This document shows positions 9,784 through 29,353 of a DNA stretch of 64,000 nt, one piece after another. The DNA is taken from positions 372,001-436,000 of the forward strand of contig CM001438.1 in assembly GCA_000244995.1 (NCBI GenBank), read 5' to 3'. Numbering within the stretch: the first letter of the stretch is position 1; every line of letters begins with the position of its first letter. Made by a program: the position numbers and the translations under genes. Under the pieces are notes generated by a model, which was not told the DNA's origin, searched no databases, and worked only from the letters and a program-made list of their open reading frames with translations. Origin of the DNA: Burkholderiales bacterium JOSHI_001. GTDB taxonomy: Bacteria > Pseudomonadota > Gammaproteobacteria > Burkholderiales > Burkholderiaceae_C.

Positions 9784-10479
9784 ATGGCCAAGATCACCAA
9801 GAAGGCCAAGGCCCTGCAGGGCAAGGTCGACAGCCTGAAGCTGTACCCGTTTGACGACGCGATCAAGATCGTCAAGGAATGCGCCACCGCCAAGTTCGAT
9901 GAATCCATCGACGTGGCCGTGCAACTGGGCATTGACGCGAAGAAGTCCGACCAGGTGGTGCGTGGCGCCGTGGTGCTGCCCAACGGCACCGGCAAGACCA
10001 AGCGCGTGGCGGTGTTCGCCCAAGGCGCCAAGGCCGAAGAAGCCAAGGCCGCCGGCGCCGACATCGTCGGCATGGACGACCTGGCCGCCGAGATCAAGGC
10101 CGGCAACATGAACTTCGACGTGGTCATCGCCTCGCCGGACACCATGCGCATCGTCGGCACGCTGGGCCAGATCCTGGGTCCGCGCGGCCTGATGCCCAAC
10201 CCCAAGGTCGGCACCGTCACGCCCGACGTGGCCACCGCGGTGAAGAACGCCAAGGCCGGTCAGGTGCAGTTCCGCGTCGACAAGGCCGGCATCGTGCACG
10301 GCACCATCGGCCGCCGTTCCTTTGACAGCGACAAGTTGAAGGGCAACCTGGCCGCGCTGCTGGACGCGCTGACCAAGGCCAAGCCGGCCACCAGCAAGGG
10401 CATCTACCTGCGCAAGGTGGCGGTGTCGTCCACCATGGGCGTGGGCGCGCGCATTGACATCGCGACGGTCACCGCCTGA
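9784..10479 (+). CDS. rplA: 50S ribosomal protein L1
   Basis: The 231-residue L1-stalk protein helps release deacylated tRNA. The [18 protein letters not shown] motif is near residue 140. In E. coli L1 also represses its own operon by binding the leader, and a leader hairpin is present upstream of rplK here. Length is normal. Confidence 0.98.
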   Translation: MAKITKKAKALQGKVDSLKLYPFDDAIKIVKECATAKFDESIDVAVQLGIDAKKSDQVVRGAVVLPNGTGKTKRVAVFAQGAKAEEAKAAGADIVGMDDLAAEIKAGNMNFDVVIASPDTMRIVGTLGQILGPRGLMPNPKVGTVTPDVATAVKNAKAGQVQFRVDKAGIVHGTIGRRSFDSDKLKGNLAALLDALTKAKPATSKGIYLRKVAVSSTMGVGARIDIATVTA

Positions 10480-10496
10480 GCGAGTAGTGATGGAGG

Positions 10497-10609
10497 GCGG
10501 CGCGAAGGTCTTGCGCGCCGCTGCAAAGAGTTTGGTGGGCCGCCGCCGGGCAACCGGCGACGGGCCATCCAAGACCGCTGGCGAAGCCTGACGGCTTCTT
10601 AATCGCCAG
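10497..10609 (+). promoter_or_regulatory. Structured rplJL leader between rplA and rplJ
   Basis: The 327-base gap (10480-10806) has no gene but several stems. GCGGCGCG/CGCGCCGC is at 10497-10521. CGCCGG-GCAA-CCGGCG, a GNRA tetraloop hairpin, is at 10544-10559. Nested CTGGC/GCCAG (10578-10609) encloses GAAGCC-TGAC-GGCTTC (10583-10598). In other bacteria the L10(L12)4 complex binds this leader to control translation. The remainder to 10806 is GC-rich without a clear promoter. Confidence 0.55.
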
Positions 10610-10806
10610 GTTGAGCGGGCATTCTTCGGAACGACCGGCCCAACCGGGTGGCCAGCGCAGATGGCGGTCCCGCCGGAAGAAACTTGGGGCGTTGGGTCGG
10701 CAGCAGCCGGCCCGGTGTTCGGGGCTTCGGAAGGCTTGGTCGCTGCAACCCTGGTGCGCCGGGAAGCCCGTTGGGGCCAACCGGTGCGTTCTGTGAGGAG
10801 TGGACC

Positions 10807-11340
10807 TTGAGTCTGAACCGCAACGAGAAGGCTGCCGTGGTGGCGGACGTGTCGGCGCAAGCCGCGCGTGCGCAAACCCTGGCGTTGGCCGAGTACCGTG
10901 GCCTCACCGTCGAACACCTGAACAAGCTGCGCAAGGACGCGCGCGAGAAGGGTGTGTATCTTCACGTGCTGAAGAACACACTGGCTCGTCGCGCCGTCAA
11001 TGGCACGCCGTTCGAGGTGGCGTCGGACGCCATGGTCGGCCCGCTGATCTACGGCTTTTCTGAAGACGCTGTTGCCGCCGCGAAAGTCATTGCCGACTTC
11101 GCCAAGGGCAACGACAAGCTGGTTGTCAAAGGTGGTGCCTACGCAGGCAAGGTGCTGGATGCCAACGGGGTCAAGGCCCTGGCAGCCATCCCCAGCCGCG
11201 AAGTGCTGATCTCCCAGGTCGCCGGCCTGCTGAAGTCGCCCATCCAGCGACTGGCGGCAGTGCTCGCGGCCGTGGCCGAGAGTCGTGGCTCCGGTGGAGC
11301 CGCGACGGGCGGCGGCGCCGAAGAAGCGCCCGCAGCCTGA
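10807..11340 (+). CDS. rplJ: 50S ribosomal protein L10
   Basis: The 177-residue protein anchors the L7/L12 stalk to the ribosome. The [14 protein letters not shown] start and the [20 protein letters not shown] region are typical. The start is TTG at 10807, placed by homology to the usual N-terminus and by GAGGAG about 8 bases upstream. The C-terminus ends in a Gly/Ala-rich tail. rplL follows after 60 bases. Confidence 0.96.
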   Translation: MSLNRNEKAAVVADVSAQAARAQTLALAEYRGLTVEHLNKLRKDAREKGVYLHVLKNTLARRAVNGTPFEVASDAMVGPLIYGFSEDAVAAAKVIADFAKGNDKLVVKGGAYAGKVLDANGVKALAAIPSREVLISQVAGLLKSPIQRLAAVLAAVAESRGSGGAATGGGAEEAPAA

Positions 11341-11400
11341 AGCACCCGTGCATCCGATTGACAACCCTGCAACCCCATTGAAGTTTTCGAGGTAATCAAA

Positions 11401-11778
11401 ATGGCATTCGACAAAGACGCATTCCTGTCGGCGATGGACAGCATGTCCGTGATGGAACTCAATGACCTGGTGAAGGCCATTGAAGAGAAGTTCGGCGTGT
11501 CCGCCGCTTCCATGGCCGCCCCGGCCGCCGGTGGCGGTGGCGCCGCTGCCGCCGTGGTGGAAGAGAAGACCGAATTCAACGTCGTGCTGCTGGAAGCCGG
11601 CGCGAACAAGGTGTCGGTCATCAAGGCCGTGCGCGAAATCACCGGCCTGGGCCTGAAAGAAGCCAAGGACCTGGTGGACGGCGCGCCCAAGCCCGTCAAG
11701 GAAGGCATCGCCAAGGCCGACGCCGACGCCGCGCTGAAGAAGCTGGTGGACGCCGGCGCCAAGGCAGAGCTGAAGTAA
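11401..11778 (+). CDS. rplL: 50S ribosomal protein L7/L12
   Basis: The 125-residue stalk protein recruits translation GTPases. It has an N-terminal dimerisation helix ([25 protein letters not shown]), an Ala/Gly-rich hinge (about 38-52) and a C-terminal globular domain ([20 protein letters not shown]...). Multiple hairpins follow before rpoB. Confidence 0.98.
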   Translation: MAFDKDAFLSAMDSMSVMELNDLVKAIEEKFGVSAASMAAPAAGGGGAAAAVVEEKTEFNVVLLEAGANKVSVIKAVREITGLGLKEAKDLVDGAPKPVKEGIAKADADAALKKLVDAGAKAELK

Positions 11779-11785
11779 GGCAGTC

Positions 11786-11877
11786 GCTCCCCCACGGCAC
11801 TTCGGTGCCTGTCGGGGAGCACCTGCAAAGGCAGCGTGCTGTCTTTGCAAGTGTTCTCTGATCCGACTGCAGAGAAC
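11786..11877 (+). promoter_or_regulatory. Three tandem hairpins in the rplL-rpoB gap
   Basis: Stem 1 is GCTCCCC (11786-11792) with GGGGAGC (11814-11820), capped by GGCAC-TTCG-GTGCC. Stem 2 is TGCAAAGGCAG (11824-11834) with CTGTCTTTGCA (11839-11849), 11 bp over a CGTG loop. Stem 3 is GTTCTCTG (11853-11860) with CAGAGAAC (11870-11877). A further repeat CAGTCGAC / GTCGACTG lies at 11965-11995. E. coli has an attenuator and an RNase III site in this gap, and the array fits those roles. No T-run was seen. The 332-base gap has no gene. Confidence 0.7.
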
Positions 11878-12110
11878 CGGTTTGGTCGGGCCGCGGGTGC
11901 AATGCCTGCGGTTGTCCGCCAGCGGTTGGTAGTGGCCAACCACCAAGCAACGGGTGTAAGACCCCAGTCGACGACGGGCCGTCCCGAGTCGACTGTCCCC
12001 CTCGGGGGGCGGAGTTCGCAAAGCGGACTCCTGGGGGCCCGTTCCGCCAGTCGCCGACGAGAAGTCTGTCCTGAGGCCCGGGACGGACAAAAGTCGACAC
12101 GGAGTGATCA

Positions 12111-16232
<4,122 letters not shown>

Positions 16233-16243
16233 GGAGAAGATGC

Positions 16244-20503
<4,260 letters not shown>

Positions 20504-20514
20504 CGCACCGGGTA

Positions 20515-20532
20515 GCGCACCCGCGGGTGCGC
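20515..20532. repeat. Perfect palindrome after rpoC
   Basis: GCGCACCCGCGGGTGCGC is self-complementary over 18 bases, 11 bases after the rpoC stop and 11 before the terminator stem. It probably adds to 3'-end structure. Confidence 0.6.
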
Positions 20533-20543
20533 GATCCAAAGAG

Positions 20544-20569
20544 GGGCCGCCTTGATGCGGCCCTTTTTT
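20544..20569 (+). terminator. Rho-independent terminator after rpoC
   Basis: GGGCCGC (20544-20550), loop CTTGAT, GCGGCCC (20557-20563), then six T residues (20564-20569). This is a textbook intrinsic terminator ending the rpl-rpo operon. Confidence 0.9.
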
Positions 20570-20578
20570 CATTGGCGC

Positions 20579-22303
20579 ATGCAGCGCGATACTGCCTTGA
20601 TGCTGCTGAACACCTTGAGCACCGCGCGCGACCTGGCCCGCTTGCAGGAGATGGCGGGCGTGTTCATCCGCCATGGCCTGGGCGATTTGGTGCGTCGCCT
20701 GGGCTGGGCCGACGCGCTGGACAAGGCCGGCCAGGCCCTGCGCTGGGAGCACGCCGCCGACCTGGCGCGCATCGAGCCGCCCGAACAAATGCGCCGCGCC
20801 CTGGAAGACCTGGGCCCCACCTTCGTGAAGTTGGGTCAGGTGCTGGCCGGCCGGGCCGACCTGTTCGGCCCCGAGTGGATTGCGCAGTTCGAGCAACTGC
20901 ACAGTCACGCGCCGCCGGCCGATGCCCAGGCCTTGCGCGAACAACTGGTCGAAGACCTGGGTGCGCCGCCGGAAGAGGTGTTCGCGCAATGGGACCCCCA
21001 CCCGCTGGCCGCAGCGTCCATCGCGCAGGTGCATGCCGCCACGCTGGCCGATGGCAGCGAAGTGGTGGTGAAGGTGCGCCGGCCCGGCATCCGCGCTCTG
21101 ATCGACGCCGACCTGCGCCTGCTGGAGCGCCTGGCCGCCTTGGCCGAACGCGAATGGCCCGACCTGCAGCCGTATCGTCCGGTGGGCCAGGTGCGGCAGT
21201 TCGGCCGGTCGCTGCGGCGCGAACTGGACCTGGCCGCCGAATGCCGCCACGCCGAGCGCGTGGCCGCGAACTTTGCGAACCAGCCCGAGGTGGTGATCCC
21301 GCGCGTGTACTGGGATTGGACGGGCGAGCGCGTGAACGTGCAGCAGCGCATCCGCGGCGTGGCCGGGCCCGACCTGGCGCAACTGGAAGCAGCCGGGCTG
21401 GACCGCCGCCTGCTGGCCCAGCGCGGCGCCAACGCGGTGCTGAAGATGATCGTGCAGGACGGTTTCTTCCATGCCGACCCGCACCCGGGCAACGTCATCT
21501 ACCTGCCCGGCAACCGCCTGGCCTTCATCGACTTCGGCATGGTGGGCCGGCTGGCGCCCGAGCGCCGCGACCAACTGCTGAGCCTGATGCTGGGCCTGGT
21601 GCAGCGCCAGCCGCAGGCCGTGGCCGACGTGCTGCTGGACTGGGCGGGTGACGCCCAACTGGACGAAGCTGCGCTGCTGGAAGACATCGACAGCTTTGTC
21701 GACCGATACCACGGCGTGCCGCTGGCCAAGCTGCAACTGGGCCAGATGCTGGCCGACGTGACCGGCATCCTGCGCAGCCACCACCTGGCCCTGCCCTCGG
21801 ACCTGGCGCTGCTGATCAAGGCCTTCATCACCCTGGAAGGCATGGGCCGATCGCTGGACCCCGAATTCCACATGGCCGACCAGGCCCTGCCGCTGCTGCG
21901 CGCGGCGGTTCGCGAACGCTACCGACCCAAGGCGCTGGCCGATCGGGCCACCCGCGCGCTGCAGCAGGGGCTGGCGCTGGCCGCGGGCATCCCGAACGAC
22001 CTGATGCGCCTGCTGCGCGCCGCACGGCGCGGGCGCCTGCAACTGCACATCGATGTGGCGCACATCCGGGAACTGGGCGACCGGCTGGACCGCGCTGCCA
22101 GCCGGGTGGCCATCAGCGTGGTGGTGGCCGCGCTGATCGTGGGCTCGTCCATCGTCATGACCGTGGGCGGTGGCCCCACGCTGCTGGGGCTGCCCGCCTT
22201 CGGGCTCTTGGGCTTTCTGGGCGCGGTGGTCGGGGCGCTGTGGCTGCTGTGGTCCATCGCCCGCTCCGGCCGCACGGACGCCGACGGGCCTGGCGAGGGC
22301 TGA
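20579..22303 (+). CDS. ABC1/UbiB (AarF) family atypical kinase-like protein
   Basis: About 574 residues. UbiB-family marks are FVKLGQVLAGRADL, the Ala-rich nucleotide loop LAAASIAQVHAA, VVVKVRRPG, HADPHPGNV and IDFGMVGR. Two C-terminal membrane helices follow (VAISVVVAALIVGSSIVM and a second near 545-565). Family members support ubiquinone biosynthesis or lipid homeostasis through ATPase-like activity. Whether this is the true UbiB or a paralogue is unclear because no other ubi gene is near. The start is uncertain: an earlier Met falls inside the rpoC terminator, so 20579 (or 20600) is preferred. Confidence 0.85.
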   Translation: MQRDTALMLLNTLSTARDLARLQEMAGVFIRHGLGDLVRRLGWADALDKAGQALRWEHAADLARIEPPEQMRRALEDLGPTFVKLGQVLAGRADLFGPEWIAQFEQLHSHAPPADAQALREQLVEDLGAPPEEVFAQWDPHPLAAASIAQVHAATLADGSEVVVKVRRPGIRALIDADLRLLERLAALAEREWPDLQPYRPVGQVRQFGRSLRRELDLAAECRHAERVAANFANQPEVVIPRVYWDWTGERVNVQQRIRGVAGPDLAQLEAAGLDRRLLAQRGANAVLKMIVQDGFFHADPHPGNVIYLPGNRLAFIDFGMVGRLAPERRDQLLSLMLGLVQRQPQAVADVLLDWAGDAQLDEAALLEDIDSFVDRYHGVPLAKLQLGQMLADVTGILRSHHLALPSDLALLIKAFITLEGMGRSLDPEFHMADQALPLLRAAVRERYRPKALADRATRALQQGLALAAGIPNDLMRLLRAARRGRLQLHIDVAHIRELGDRLDRAASRVAISVVVAALIVGSSIVMTVGGGPTLLGLPAFGLLGFLGAVVGALWLLWSIARSGRTDADGPGEG

Positions 22304-22318
22304 TCGCCACAGGCGGGT

Positions 22319-22780
22319 TCAAAGGCCCGGCCAGGCACGGGGCGGCATGACGATCACCCCCCTTTCACGCGCCCGCCGCGCCAGACGCAGCAGCGCCTTG
22401 TCGTGGCTGAACAACCAGCGGCAAGGCCGTGCGAGGGCCAGGTCGATGAACTTCTGGTCGGCCGGGTCGCTGCAGGTCAGCCGCCCGGTGGCCGCCACGC
22501 TGGGGTCGGGCAGCACCGTGCAAAGGCCGGCGAAATCCAAAGTGAGCGAGTGCTTCCTCTTGGCTTCAAATCGATCTGACAAGGGTCGCGTCAACACATC
22601 GGCCAGTTCGGCCAGCATGGCGGCGGTGGCCACCCAGCGCAGCCGCCCGGCTTCCAACGCGGCCACCAGGGGTGCGGCGGCGGGGTCGCCGAACACCTGC
22701 CAGTCCAGCACCACGTTGGTGTCCAGCACCACATCCTCGGGCCCGGGGATGGCGTATTCGGGTTTGTCTTGTGCCTGCAT
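22319..22780 (-). CDS. PIN domain-containing protein (VapC-like putative ribonuclease)
   Basis: The 153-residue protein has the PIN acidic pocket: Asp20 in [10 protein letters not shown], Glu58, Asp105/Asp108 in [13 protein letters not shown], and Asp127 in FSHDKALL. It resembles the PIN family often annotated as a putative toxin of type II systems. No antitoxin gene flanks it, so it is an orphan. Its first codons overlap the rpsL promoter on the opposite strand. It ends convergently 15 bases from the UbiB-like gene. Confidence 0.85.
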   Translation of the reverse strand: MQAQDKPEYAIPGPEDVVLDTNVVLDWQVFGDPAAAPLVAALEAGRLRWVATAAMLAELADVLTRPLSDRFEAKRKHSLTLDFAGLCTVLPDPSVAATGRLTCSDPADQKFIDLALARPCRWLFSHDKALLRLARRARERGVIVMPPRAWPGL

Positions 22781-22797
22781 GGGGCTGTGAATATAAT
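22769..22797 (+). promoter_or_regulatory. Strong sigma-70 promoter of the str operon
   Basis: TTGTGC (22769-22774) and a perfect TATAAT (22792-22797) are 17 bases apart. They face rpsL and leave a leader of about 240 bases. That leader contains small stems (for example TGCGGG/CCCGCA at 22886-22903). Confidence 0.8.
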
Positions 22798-23044
22798 CGT
22801 CGGCTTTTCGGCAGATTCTGCTGCGCTCTTTGGCGGGCGGCCCGCGGGGGAACACAGGTTCCTCGGCACGGGTTGGTTCTGGAACTGCGGGTCCTTGCCC
22901 GCAACGACCCGAACACCACGCAAGCGCTCGGCAGCACCGAAAGAAACCGGGGTGACCTTCTACCAGGCGCTTTGGCCTCCACAGGCCGGCGCCGGCCGCA
23001 GCCACCCCGAAAGCGTAGCTTCAAACGGGAACAAGTTACTACCT

Positions 23045-23422
23045 ATGCCTACCATCAACCAGCTCGTGCGCCAAGGCCGTCAGGCCGAGGTCACCAAGAG
23101 CAAGTCGCCTGCGATGCAGAACTGCCCGCAGCGCCGTGGCGTGTGCACCCGCGTGTACACCACCACGCCGAAGAAGCCGAACTCCGCGCTGCGAAAGGTC
23201 GCCAAGGTGCGCCTGACCAACGGTTTCGAGATCATTTCCTACATCGGCGGCGAAGGCCACAACCTGCAGGAGCACAGCGTGGTGCTCGTGCGCGGTGGCC
23301 GTGTGAAGGACCTGCCGGGCGTGCGCTACCACATCGTGCGCGGCTCGCTGGACCTGCAGGGCGTGAAGGACCGCAAGCAGTCGCGCTCCAAGTACGGCGC
23401 CAAGCGCCCGAAGAAGGCCTGA
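23045..23422 (+). CDS. rpsL: 30S ribosomal protein S12
   Basis: The 125-residue decoding-centre protein has the [11 protein letters not shown] start, the [16 protein letters not shown] motif with the Lys linked to streptomycin resistance, and the [12 protein letters not shown] loop. Key residues look wild-type. It opens the str operon, with the start at 23045 by homology. Confidence 0.98.
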   Translation: MPTINQLVRQGRQAEVTKSKSPAMQNCPQRRGVCTRVYTTTPKKPNSALRKVAKVRLTNGFEIISYIGGEGHNLQEHSVVLVRGGRVKDLPGVRYHIVRGSLDLQGVKDRKQSRSKYGAKRPKKA

Positions 23423-23436
23423 TCTGTTTTTCGTTG

Positions 23437-23459
23437 GGGCGGCTGCACTTGCGCCGCCC
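23437..23459 (+). promoter_or_regulatory. Hairpin in the rpsL-rpsG gap
   Basis: GGGCGGC (23437-23443) pairs with GCCGCCC (23453-23459) over a 9-base loop, shortly after rpsL. In E. coli S7 binds the rpsL-rpsG spacer to repress translation, so this is a candidate equivalent. No T-run follows. Confidence 0.45.
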
Positions 23460-23579
23460 TGTCATCGGCCTGCCCTGGGTGCCCAGCACCCTGGCGGCCA
23501 GTAAGTGAAGGCCCCGTCCGTCGTGGGCCTTCGCGGCGCGCAGAACCTGCGCGCCAACTGAAGCTGAAAGAGGTAAACC

Positions 23580-24050
23580 ATGCCGCGTCGTCGCGAAGTA
23601 CCCAAGCGCGAAATCCTGCCCGACCCCAAGTTCGGGTCGGTCGATCTGTCCAAGTTCATGAACGTCGTCATGGAATCGGGCAAGAAGGCTGTGGCCGAGC
23701 GCATCATTTATGGTGCGCTGGAGCAGGTGGAGAAGAAGGCGGGCAAGGACCCGCTGGAGATCTTCCTGACCGCGCTGAACAATGTGAAGCCGATGGTCGA
23801 GGTCAAGTCCCGCCGCGTCGGTGGTGCGAACTACCAAGTTCCCGTGGAAGTTCGTCCCATCCGTCGCGTGGCGCTGGCCATGCGTTGGCTGAAGGAAAGC
23901 GCGCGCAAGCGCGGCGAGAAGAGCATGGCCGCCCGCCTGGCCAATGAACTGCTGGAGGCCAGCGAAGGCCGCGGCGGCGCCATGAAGAAGCGTGACGAAG
24001 TTCACCGCATGGCCGAAGCCAACAAGGCGTTCTCGCACTTCCGCTTCTAA
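23580..24050 (+). CDS. rpsG: 30S ribosomal protein S7
   Basis: The 156-residue primary 16S-binding protein of the 30S head shows [19 protein letters not shown] at the start and [13 protein letters not shown] in the middle. In E. coli S7 also represses the str operon. It lies 157 bases after rpsL and 78 before fusA. Confidence 0.98.
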   Translation: MPRRREVPKREILPDPKFGSVDLSKFMNVVMESGKKAVAERIIYGALEQVEKKAGKDPLEIFLTALNNVKPMVEVKSRRVGGANYQVPVEVRPIRRVALAMRWLKESARKRGEKSMAARLANELLEASEGRGGAMKKRDEVHRMAEANKAFSHFRF

Positions 24051-24128
24051 ACCGTCTTTTCCCCGCTTCCAGGCCGCCTTCAGGGTTGATACCAACCCCT
24101 CGGCGGCCCCTGCATTTGGAGTTCCACC

Positions 24129-26231
24129 ATGGCCCGCAAGACCCCCATCGAGCGCTACCGCAACATCGGTATCAGCGCGCACATCGATGCCGGCAAGACC
24201 ACCACCACCGAGCGCATCCTGTTCTACACGGGTGTGAACCACAAGATCGGCGAGGTGCACGACGGCGCCGCCACCATGGACTGGATGGAGCAGGAGCAGG
24301 AACGCGGCATCACCATCACATCGGCAGCCACCACCTGCTTCTGGAAGGGCATGGACCTGTCCTTCCCCGAGCACCGCATCAACATCATCGACACCCCCGG
24401 CCACGTGGACTTCACCATCGAGGTGGAGCGTTCCATGCGCGTTCTGGACGGCGCCTGCATGGTGTACTGCGCCGTGGGCGGCGTGCAACCGCAGTCTGAA
24501 ACTGTCTGGCGCCAGGCCAACAAGTACCGCGTGCCGCGCCTGGCCTTCGTCAACAAGATGGACCGCACCGGCGCCAACTTCTTCAAGGTCTACGACCAGA
24601 TGAAGGCCCGCCTGAAGGCCAACCCGGTGCCCATCGTGGTGCCCATCGGCGCGGAAGAAAACTTCACCGGCGTGATCGACCTCATCAAGATGAAGGCGAT
24701 CATCTGGGACGAGGCCTCGCAGGGCATGAAGTTCGAGTTCCAGGACATCCCGGCCGATCTGCTGGCCGATGCCCAGAAGTGGCGCGAGAACATGGTGGAA
24801 GCCGCGGCCGAAGCCAGCGAAGACCTGATGAACAAGTACCTCGAATCGGGCGACCTGTCCGAGGACGAGATCAAGCTGGGCATCCGCACCCGCACCATCG
24901 CGGCTGAAATCCAGCCCATGTTCTGCGGCACCGCCTTCAAGAACAAGGGCGTGCAGCGCATGCTGGACGGCGTGGTGGACTTCATGCCCTCGCCCATCGA
25001 CATTCCGCCCGTGCCCGGCACCGACGAAGACGAGAAGCCCACCGAGCGCCGCGCTGCCGACGACGAGAAGTTCGCCGCCCTGGCCTTCAAGCTGATGACC
25101 GACCCCTACGTCGGCCAGTTGACCTTCGTGCGCGTGTACTCCGGCGTGCTGAAGAGCGGCGACTCGGTCTACAACCCGATCCGCGGCAAGAAGGAACGCA
25201 TCGGCCGCATCCTGCAGATGCACGCCAACCAGCGCGAAGAAATCAAGGAAATTCTGGCCGGCGACATTGCTGCCTGCGTGGGCCTGAAGGACGTGACCAC
25301 GGGCGAGACCCTGTGCGACCCGGACAACATCATCACGCTGGAGCGCATGGTGTTCCCCGAGCCTGTCATTTCGCAGGCCGTGGAGCCCAAGACCAAGGCC
25401 GACCAGGAAAAGATGGGCATCGCACTCGGCCGCCTGGCCGCCGAAGACCCGTCCTTCCGCCTGCGCACCGACGAAGAGAGTGGCCAGACCATCATCTCCG
25501 GCATGGGCGAGCTGCACCTGGAAATCATCGTCGACCGCATGAAGCGTGAGTTCGGCGTGGAAGCCAATGTGGGCAAGCCCCAGGTGGCCTACCGCGAAAC
25601 CATCCGCAAGGGCGTGGAAGACGTGGAAGGCAAGTTCGTGCGCCAGTCCGGCGGCAAGGGCCAGTACGGTCACGTGGTGCTGAAGATCGAACCGCAGGAA
25701 CCCGGCAAGGGCTTCGAGTTCGTCGACGCCATCAAGGGCGGCGTGGTGCCGCGCGAATTCATCCCCGCGGTGGAAAAGGGCCTGATCGACACGCTGCCCA
25801 ATGGCGTTCTGGCCGGCTACCCGGTGGTGGACGTGAAGGTCACGCTCACCTTCGGTTCCTACCACGACGTGGACTCGAACGAAAACGCGTTCAAGATGGC
25901 CGCCTCCATCGGTTTCAAGGACGGCATGCGCAAGGCCAGCCCGGTGATCCTGGAGCCGATGATGGCCGTGGAAGTGGAAACGCCGGAAGACTACGCCGGC
26001 TCGGTGATGGGCGACCTGTCGTCCCGTCGCGGCATGGTGCAGGGCATGGACGACATGCCCGGCGGCGGCAAGGTCATCAAGGCCGAAGTGCCGCTGTCGG
26101 AGATGTTCGGCTACTCCACCACGCTGCGCAGCATGAGCCAAGGCCGTGCCACGTACACGATGGAGTTCAAGCACTACAGCGAGGCGCCCAAGAACGTGGC
26201 CGACGCCATCATCACCGCGCGCAGCAAGTAA
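24129..26231 (+). CDS. fusA: Elongation factor G
   Basis: The 700-residue translocase GTPase has G-motifs [24 protein letters not shown] and NKMDR and all five domains at normal length, including the C-terminal domain ending in ITARSK. It is the third gene of the str operon. Confidence 0.98.
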   Translation: MARKTPIERYRNIGISAHIDAGKTTTTERILFYTGVNHKIGEVHDGAATMDWMEQEQERGITITSAATTCFWKGMDLSFPEHRINIIDTPGHVDFTIEVERSMRVLDGACMVYCAVGGVQPQSETVWRQANKYRVPRLAFVNKMDRTGANFFKVYDQMKARLKANPVPIVVPIGAEENFTGVIDLIKMKAIIWDEASQGMKFEFQDIPADLLADAQKWRENMVEAAAEASEDLMNKYLESGDLSEDEIKLGIRTRTIAAEIQPMFCGTAFKNKGVQRMLDGVVDFMPSPIDIPPVPGTDEDEKPTERRAADDEKFAALAFKLMTDPYVGQLTFVRVYSGVLKSGDSVYNPIRGKKERIGRILQMHANQREEIKEILAGDIAACVGLKDVTTGETLCDPDNIITLERMVFPEPVISQAVEPKTKADQEKMGIALGRLAAEDPSFRLRTDEESGQTIISGMGELHLEIIVDRMKREFGVEANVGKPQVAYRETIRKGVEDVEGKFVRQSGGKGQYGHVVLKIEPQEPGKGFEFVDAIKGGVVPREFIPAVEKGLIDTLPNGVLAGYPVVDVKVTLTFGSYHDVDSNENAFKMAASIGFKDGMRKASPVILEPMMAVEVETPEDYAGSVMGDLSSRRGMVQGMDDMPGGGKVIKAEVPLSEMFGYSTTLRSMSQGRATYTMEFKHYSEAPKNVADAIITARSK

Positions 26232-26341
26232 GCATTCAAGCCGGTCTGCGGTACCCAGGGGCGCGCTGCCAGTGGCGCACTCCACCTGCCAGACCTTAAA
26301 TACACACTGGCAATGCTCTTTGATTTCAAGGAATCTGAAAA

Positions 26342-27532
<1,191 letters not shown>

Positions 27533-27542
27533 GGCGGGCACC

Positions 27543-27854
27543 ATGCAAAAGCAAAAGATCCGCATCCGCCTGAAAGCCTTCGACTACAAGCTGATCGACC
27601 AGTCGGCACTGGAAATCGTTGAAACCGCCAAGCGCACCGGCGCCATCGTCAAGGGCCCCGTGCCCCTGCCCACGCGCCTGCAGCGTTTCGACATCCTGCG
27701 TTCGCCGCACGTCAACAAGACCAGTCGCGACCAGTTTGAAATCCGCACCCACCAACGCCTGATGGACATCGTGGACCCCACCGACAAGACGGTGGACGCC
27801 CTGATGAAGCTGGACCTGCCGGCCGGCGTGGACGTCGAAATCAAGCTGCAATAA
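27543..27854 (+). CDS. rpsJ: 30S ribosomal protein S10 / NusE
   Basis: The 103-residue protein of the 30S head also pairs with NusB in antitermination and with the NusG KOW domain. The [16 protein letters not shown] start and [14 protein letters not shown] motif are typical. It lies directly after tuf and is followed by a 180-base gap with a promoter before rplC. Confidence 0.98.
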   Translation: MQKQKIRIRLKAFDYKLIDQSALEIVETAKRTGAIVKGPVPLPTRLQRFDILRSPHVNKTSRDQFEIRTHQRLMDIVDPTDKTVDALMKLDLPAGVDVEIKLQ

Positions 27855-27877
27855 GCAGCCTTCGCAGATCTGGCGGC

Positions 27878-27905
27878 TTGCGGGTTGTCCCGCATCTGCT
27901 AGAAT
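27878..27905 (+). promoter_or_regulatory. Candidate promoter ahead of rplC
   Basis: TTGCGG (27878-27883) and TAGAAT (27900-27905) are 16 bases apart, in the rpsJ-rplC gap. It would give the S10 cluster its own transcription start downstream of the str genes. Confidence 0.6.
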
Positions 27906-28034
27906 CTGCGGCTTTTCCGCCTTCGGGTTCCTGATGGAGCCAAGAAGGCAATTCAACCAGCCCGGCCAATCGATGTCGGGCATGTGAAACAAAGGCGCCT
28001 GTCACGATTGGGTGATGGGGTGCTGGAGAACACC

Positions 28035-28730
28035 ATGAGTCTGAGCAACCACCTCGGTTTGCTGGGTCGCAAGGTGGGCATGATGCGCATCTTCACGGAC
28101 GACGGCGACGCCGTTCCAGTGACGGTGCTCGATGTGTCCAACAACCGGGTCACCCAGGTCAAGACCGAAGCCACCGACGGCTACCATGCGCTGCAAGTGG
28201 CGTACGGCAGCCGCAAGGCGTCGCGCGTGAACAAGCCCGACGCTGGCCACCTGGCCAAGGCGGCGGTCGAAGCGGGCGAAATCCTGCGTGAATTCCGCGT
28301 CGAAGCCGACGTCGCCGGCCAGTACAAGCCGGGCGCCACCATCCCTGTGACGCTGTTCGCCGCGGGCCAGCAGGTCGACGTGCAGGGCACGTCCATCGGC
28401 AAGGGCTTCGCCGGCACCATCAAGCGCCACAACTTCAGCTCGCAGCGCGCGTCGCACGGCAACAGCCGCTCGCACAACGTGCCGGGCTCGATCTCCATGG
28501 CCCAGGACCCGGGCCGCGTGTTCCCGGGCAAGAAGATGACCGGCCACATGGGCGACGAAACCGTCACCATCCAGAACCTGGACGTGGTGCGTGTGGACGA
28601 AGCCCGCCAGCTGTTGCTGGTGCGCGGCGCCGTCCCCGGCTCCAAGAACGGCTTCGTCACCGTGCGCCCGGCTGTCAAGGCCCGCGCCGCCAAGGGTGGC
28701 GCTGCGGTTGAAACCAAGAAGGGGGCGTGA
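28035..28730 (+). CDS. rplC: 50S ribosomal protein L3
   Basis: The 231-residue early-assembly protein near the peptidyl-transferase centre has [18 protein letters not shown], the [15 protein letters not shown] loop whose Gln is methylated in E. coli, and [14 protein letters not shown]. The start is ATG 28035, after GGAGAACACC. The C-terminus has a short Lys/Ala tail. rplD follows after 2 bases. Confidence 0.97.
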   Translation: MSLSNHLGLLGRKVGMMRIFTDDGDAVPVTVLDVSNNRVTQVKTEATDGYHALQVAYGSRKASRVNKPDAGHLAKAAVEAGEILREFRVEADVAGQYKPGATIPVTLFAAGQQVDVQGTSIGKGFAGTIKRHNFSSQRASHGNSRSHNVPGSISMAQDPGRVFPGKKMTGHMGDETVTIQNLDVVRVDEARQLLLVRGAVPGSKNGFVTVRPAVKARAAKGGAAVETKKGA

Positions 28731-28732
28731 GC

Positions 28733-29353
28733 ATGCAACTCGAGCTCCTGAACGAACAAGGCCAGGCAACGAGCAAGTTCGACGCGCCGGACACCGTGTT
28801 CGCGCGTGACTACAACGAGGCCCTGGTGCACCAGGTCGTGGTGGCCTACCAGGCCAACGCGCGCCAAGGCACCCGTGCCCAGAAGAACCGCGAAACCGTC
28901 AAGCACAGCACGAAGAAGCCGTGGCGCCAGAAGGGCACCGGCCGCGCACGCTCGGGCATGACGAGCTCGCCGATCTGGCGTGGGGGCGGTCGCGCCTTCC
29001 CGAACAGCCCGGACGAGAACTTCACCCACAAGGTCAACAAGAAGATGTACCGCGCCGGCATGGCGTCCATCCTCTCGCAGCTGGCCCGTGACGGCCGCCT
29101 GGCGGTGGTGGATTCCATCAAGGTGGAGTCGCCCAAGACCAAGCAACTGGCCGCCAAGTTCAAGGCCATGGGCCTGGACTCGGTGCTGGTGATCGCCGAC
29201 ACCGTGGACGAGAACCTGGCGCTGGCCTCGCGCAACCTGGCCAATGTGCTGGTGGTCGAGCCGCGCTACACCGACCCGCTGTCGCTGGTGTTCTACAAGA
29301 AGGTGCTGGTCACCAAGGCCGCCATCGAGCAGCTGAAGGAGATGTTCGCATGA
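28733..29353 (+). CDS. rplD: 50S ribosomal protein L4
   Basis: The 206-residue exit-tunnel protein has the [21 protein letters not shown] loop region. In E. coli L4 also represses the S10 operon. ATG 28733 is preferred over GTG 28727, which overlaps the rplC stop, because AAGGGGG lies at the right distance. The stop overlaps the rplW start as ATGA. Confidence 0.96.
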   Translation: MQLELLNEQGQATSKFDAPDTVFARDYNEALVHQVVVAYQANARQGTRAQKNRETVKHSTKKPWRQKGTGRARSGMTSSPIWRGGGRAFPNSPDENFTHKVNKKMYRAGMASILSQLARDGRLAVVDSIKVESPKTKQLAAKFKAMGLDSVLVIADTVDENLALASRNLANVLVVEPRYTDPLSLVFYKKVLVTKAAIEQLKEMFA

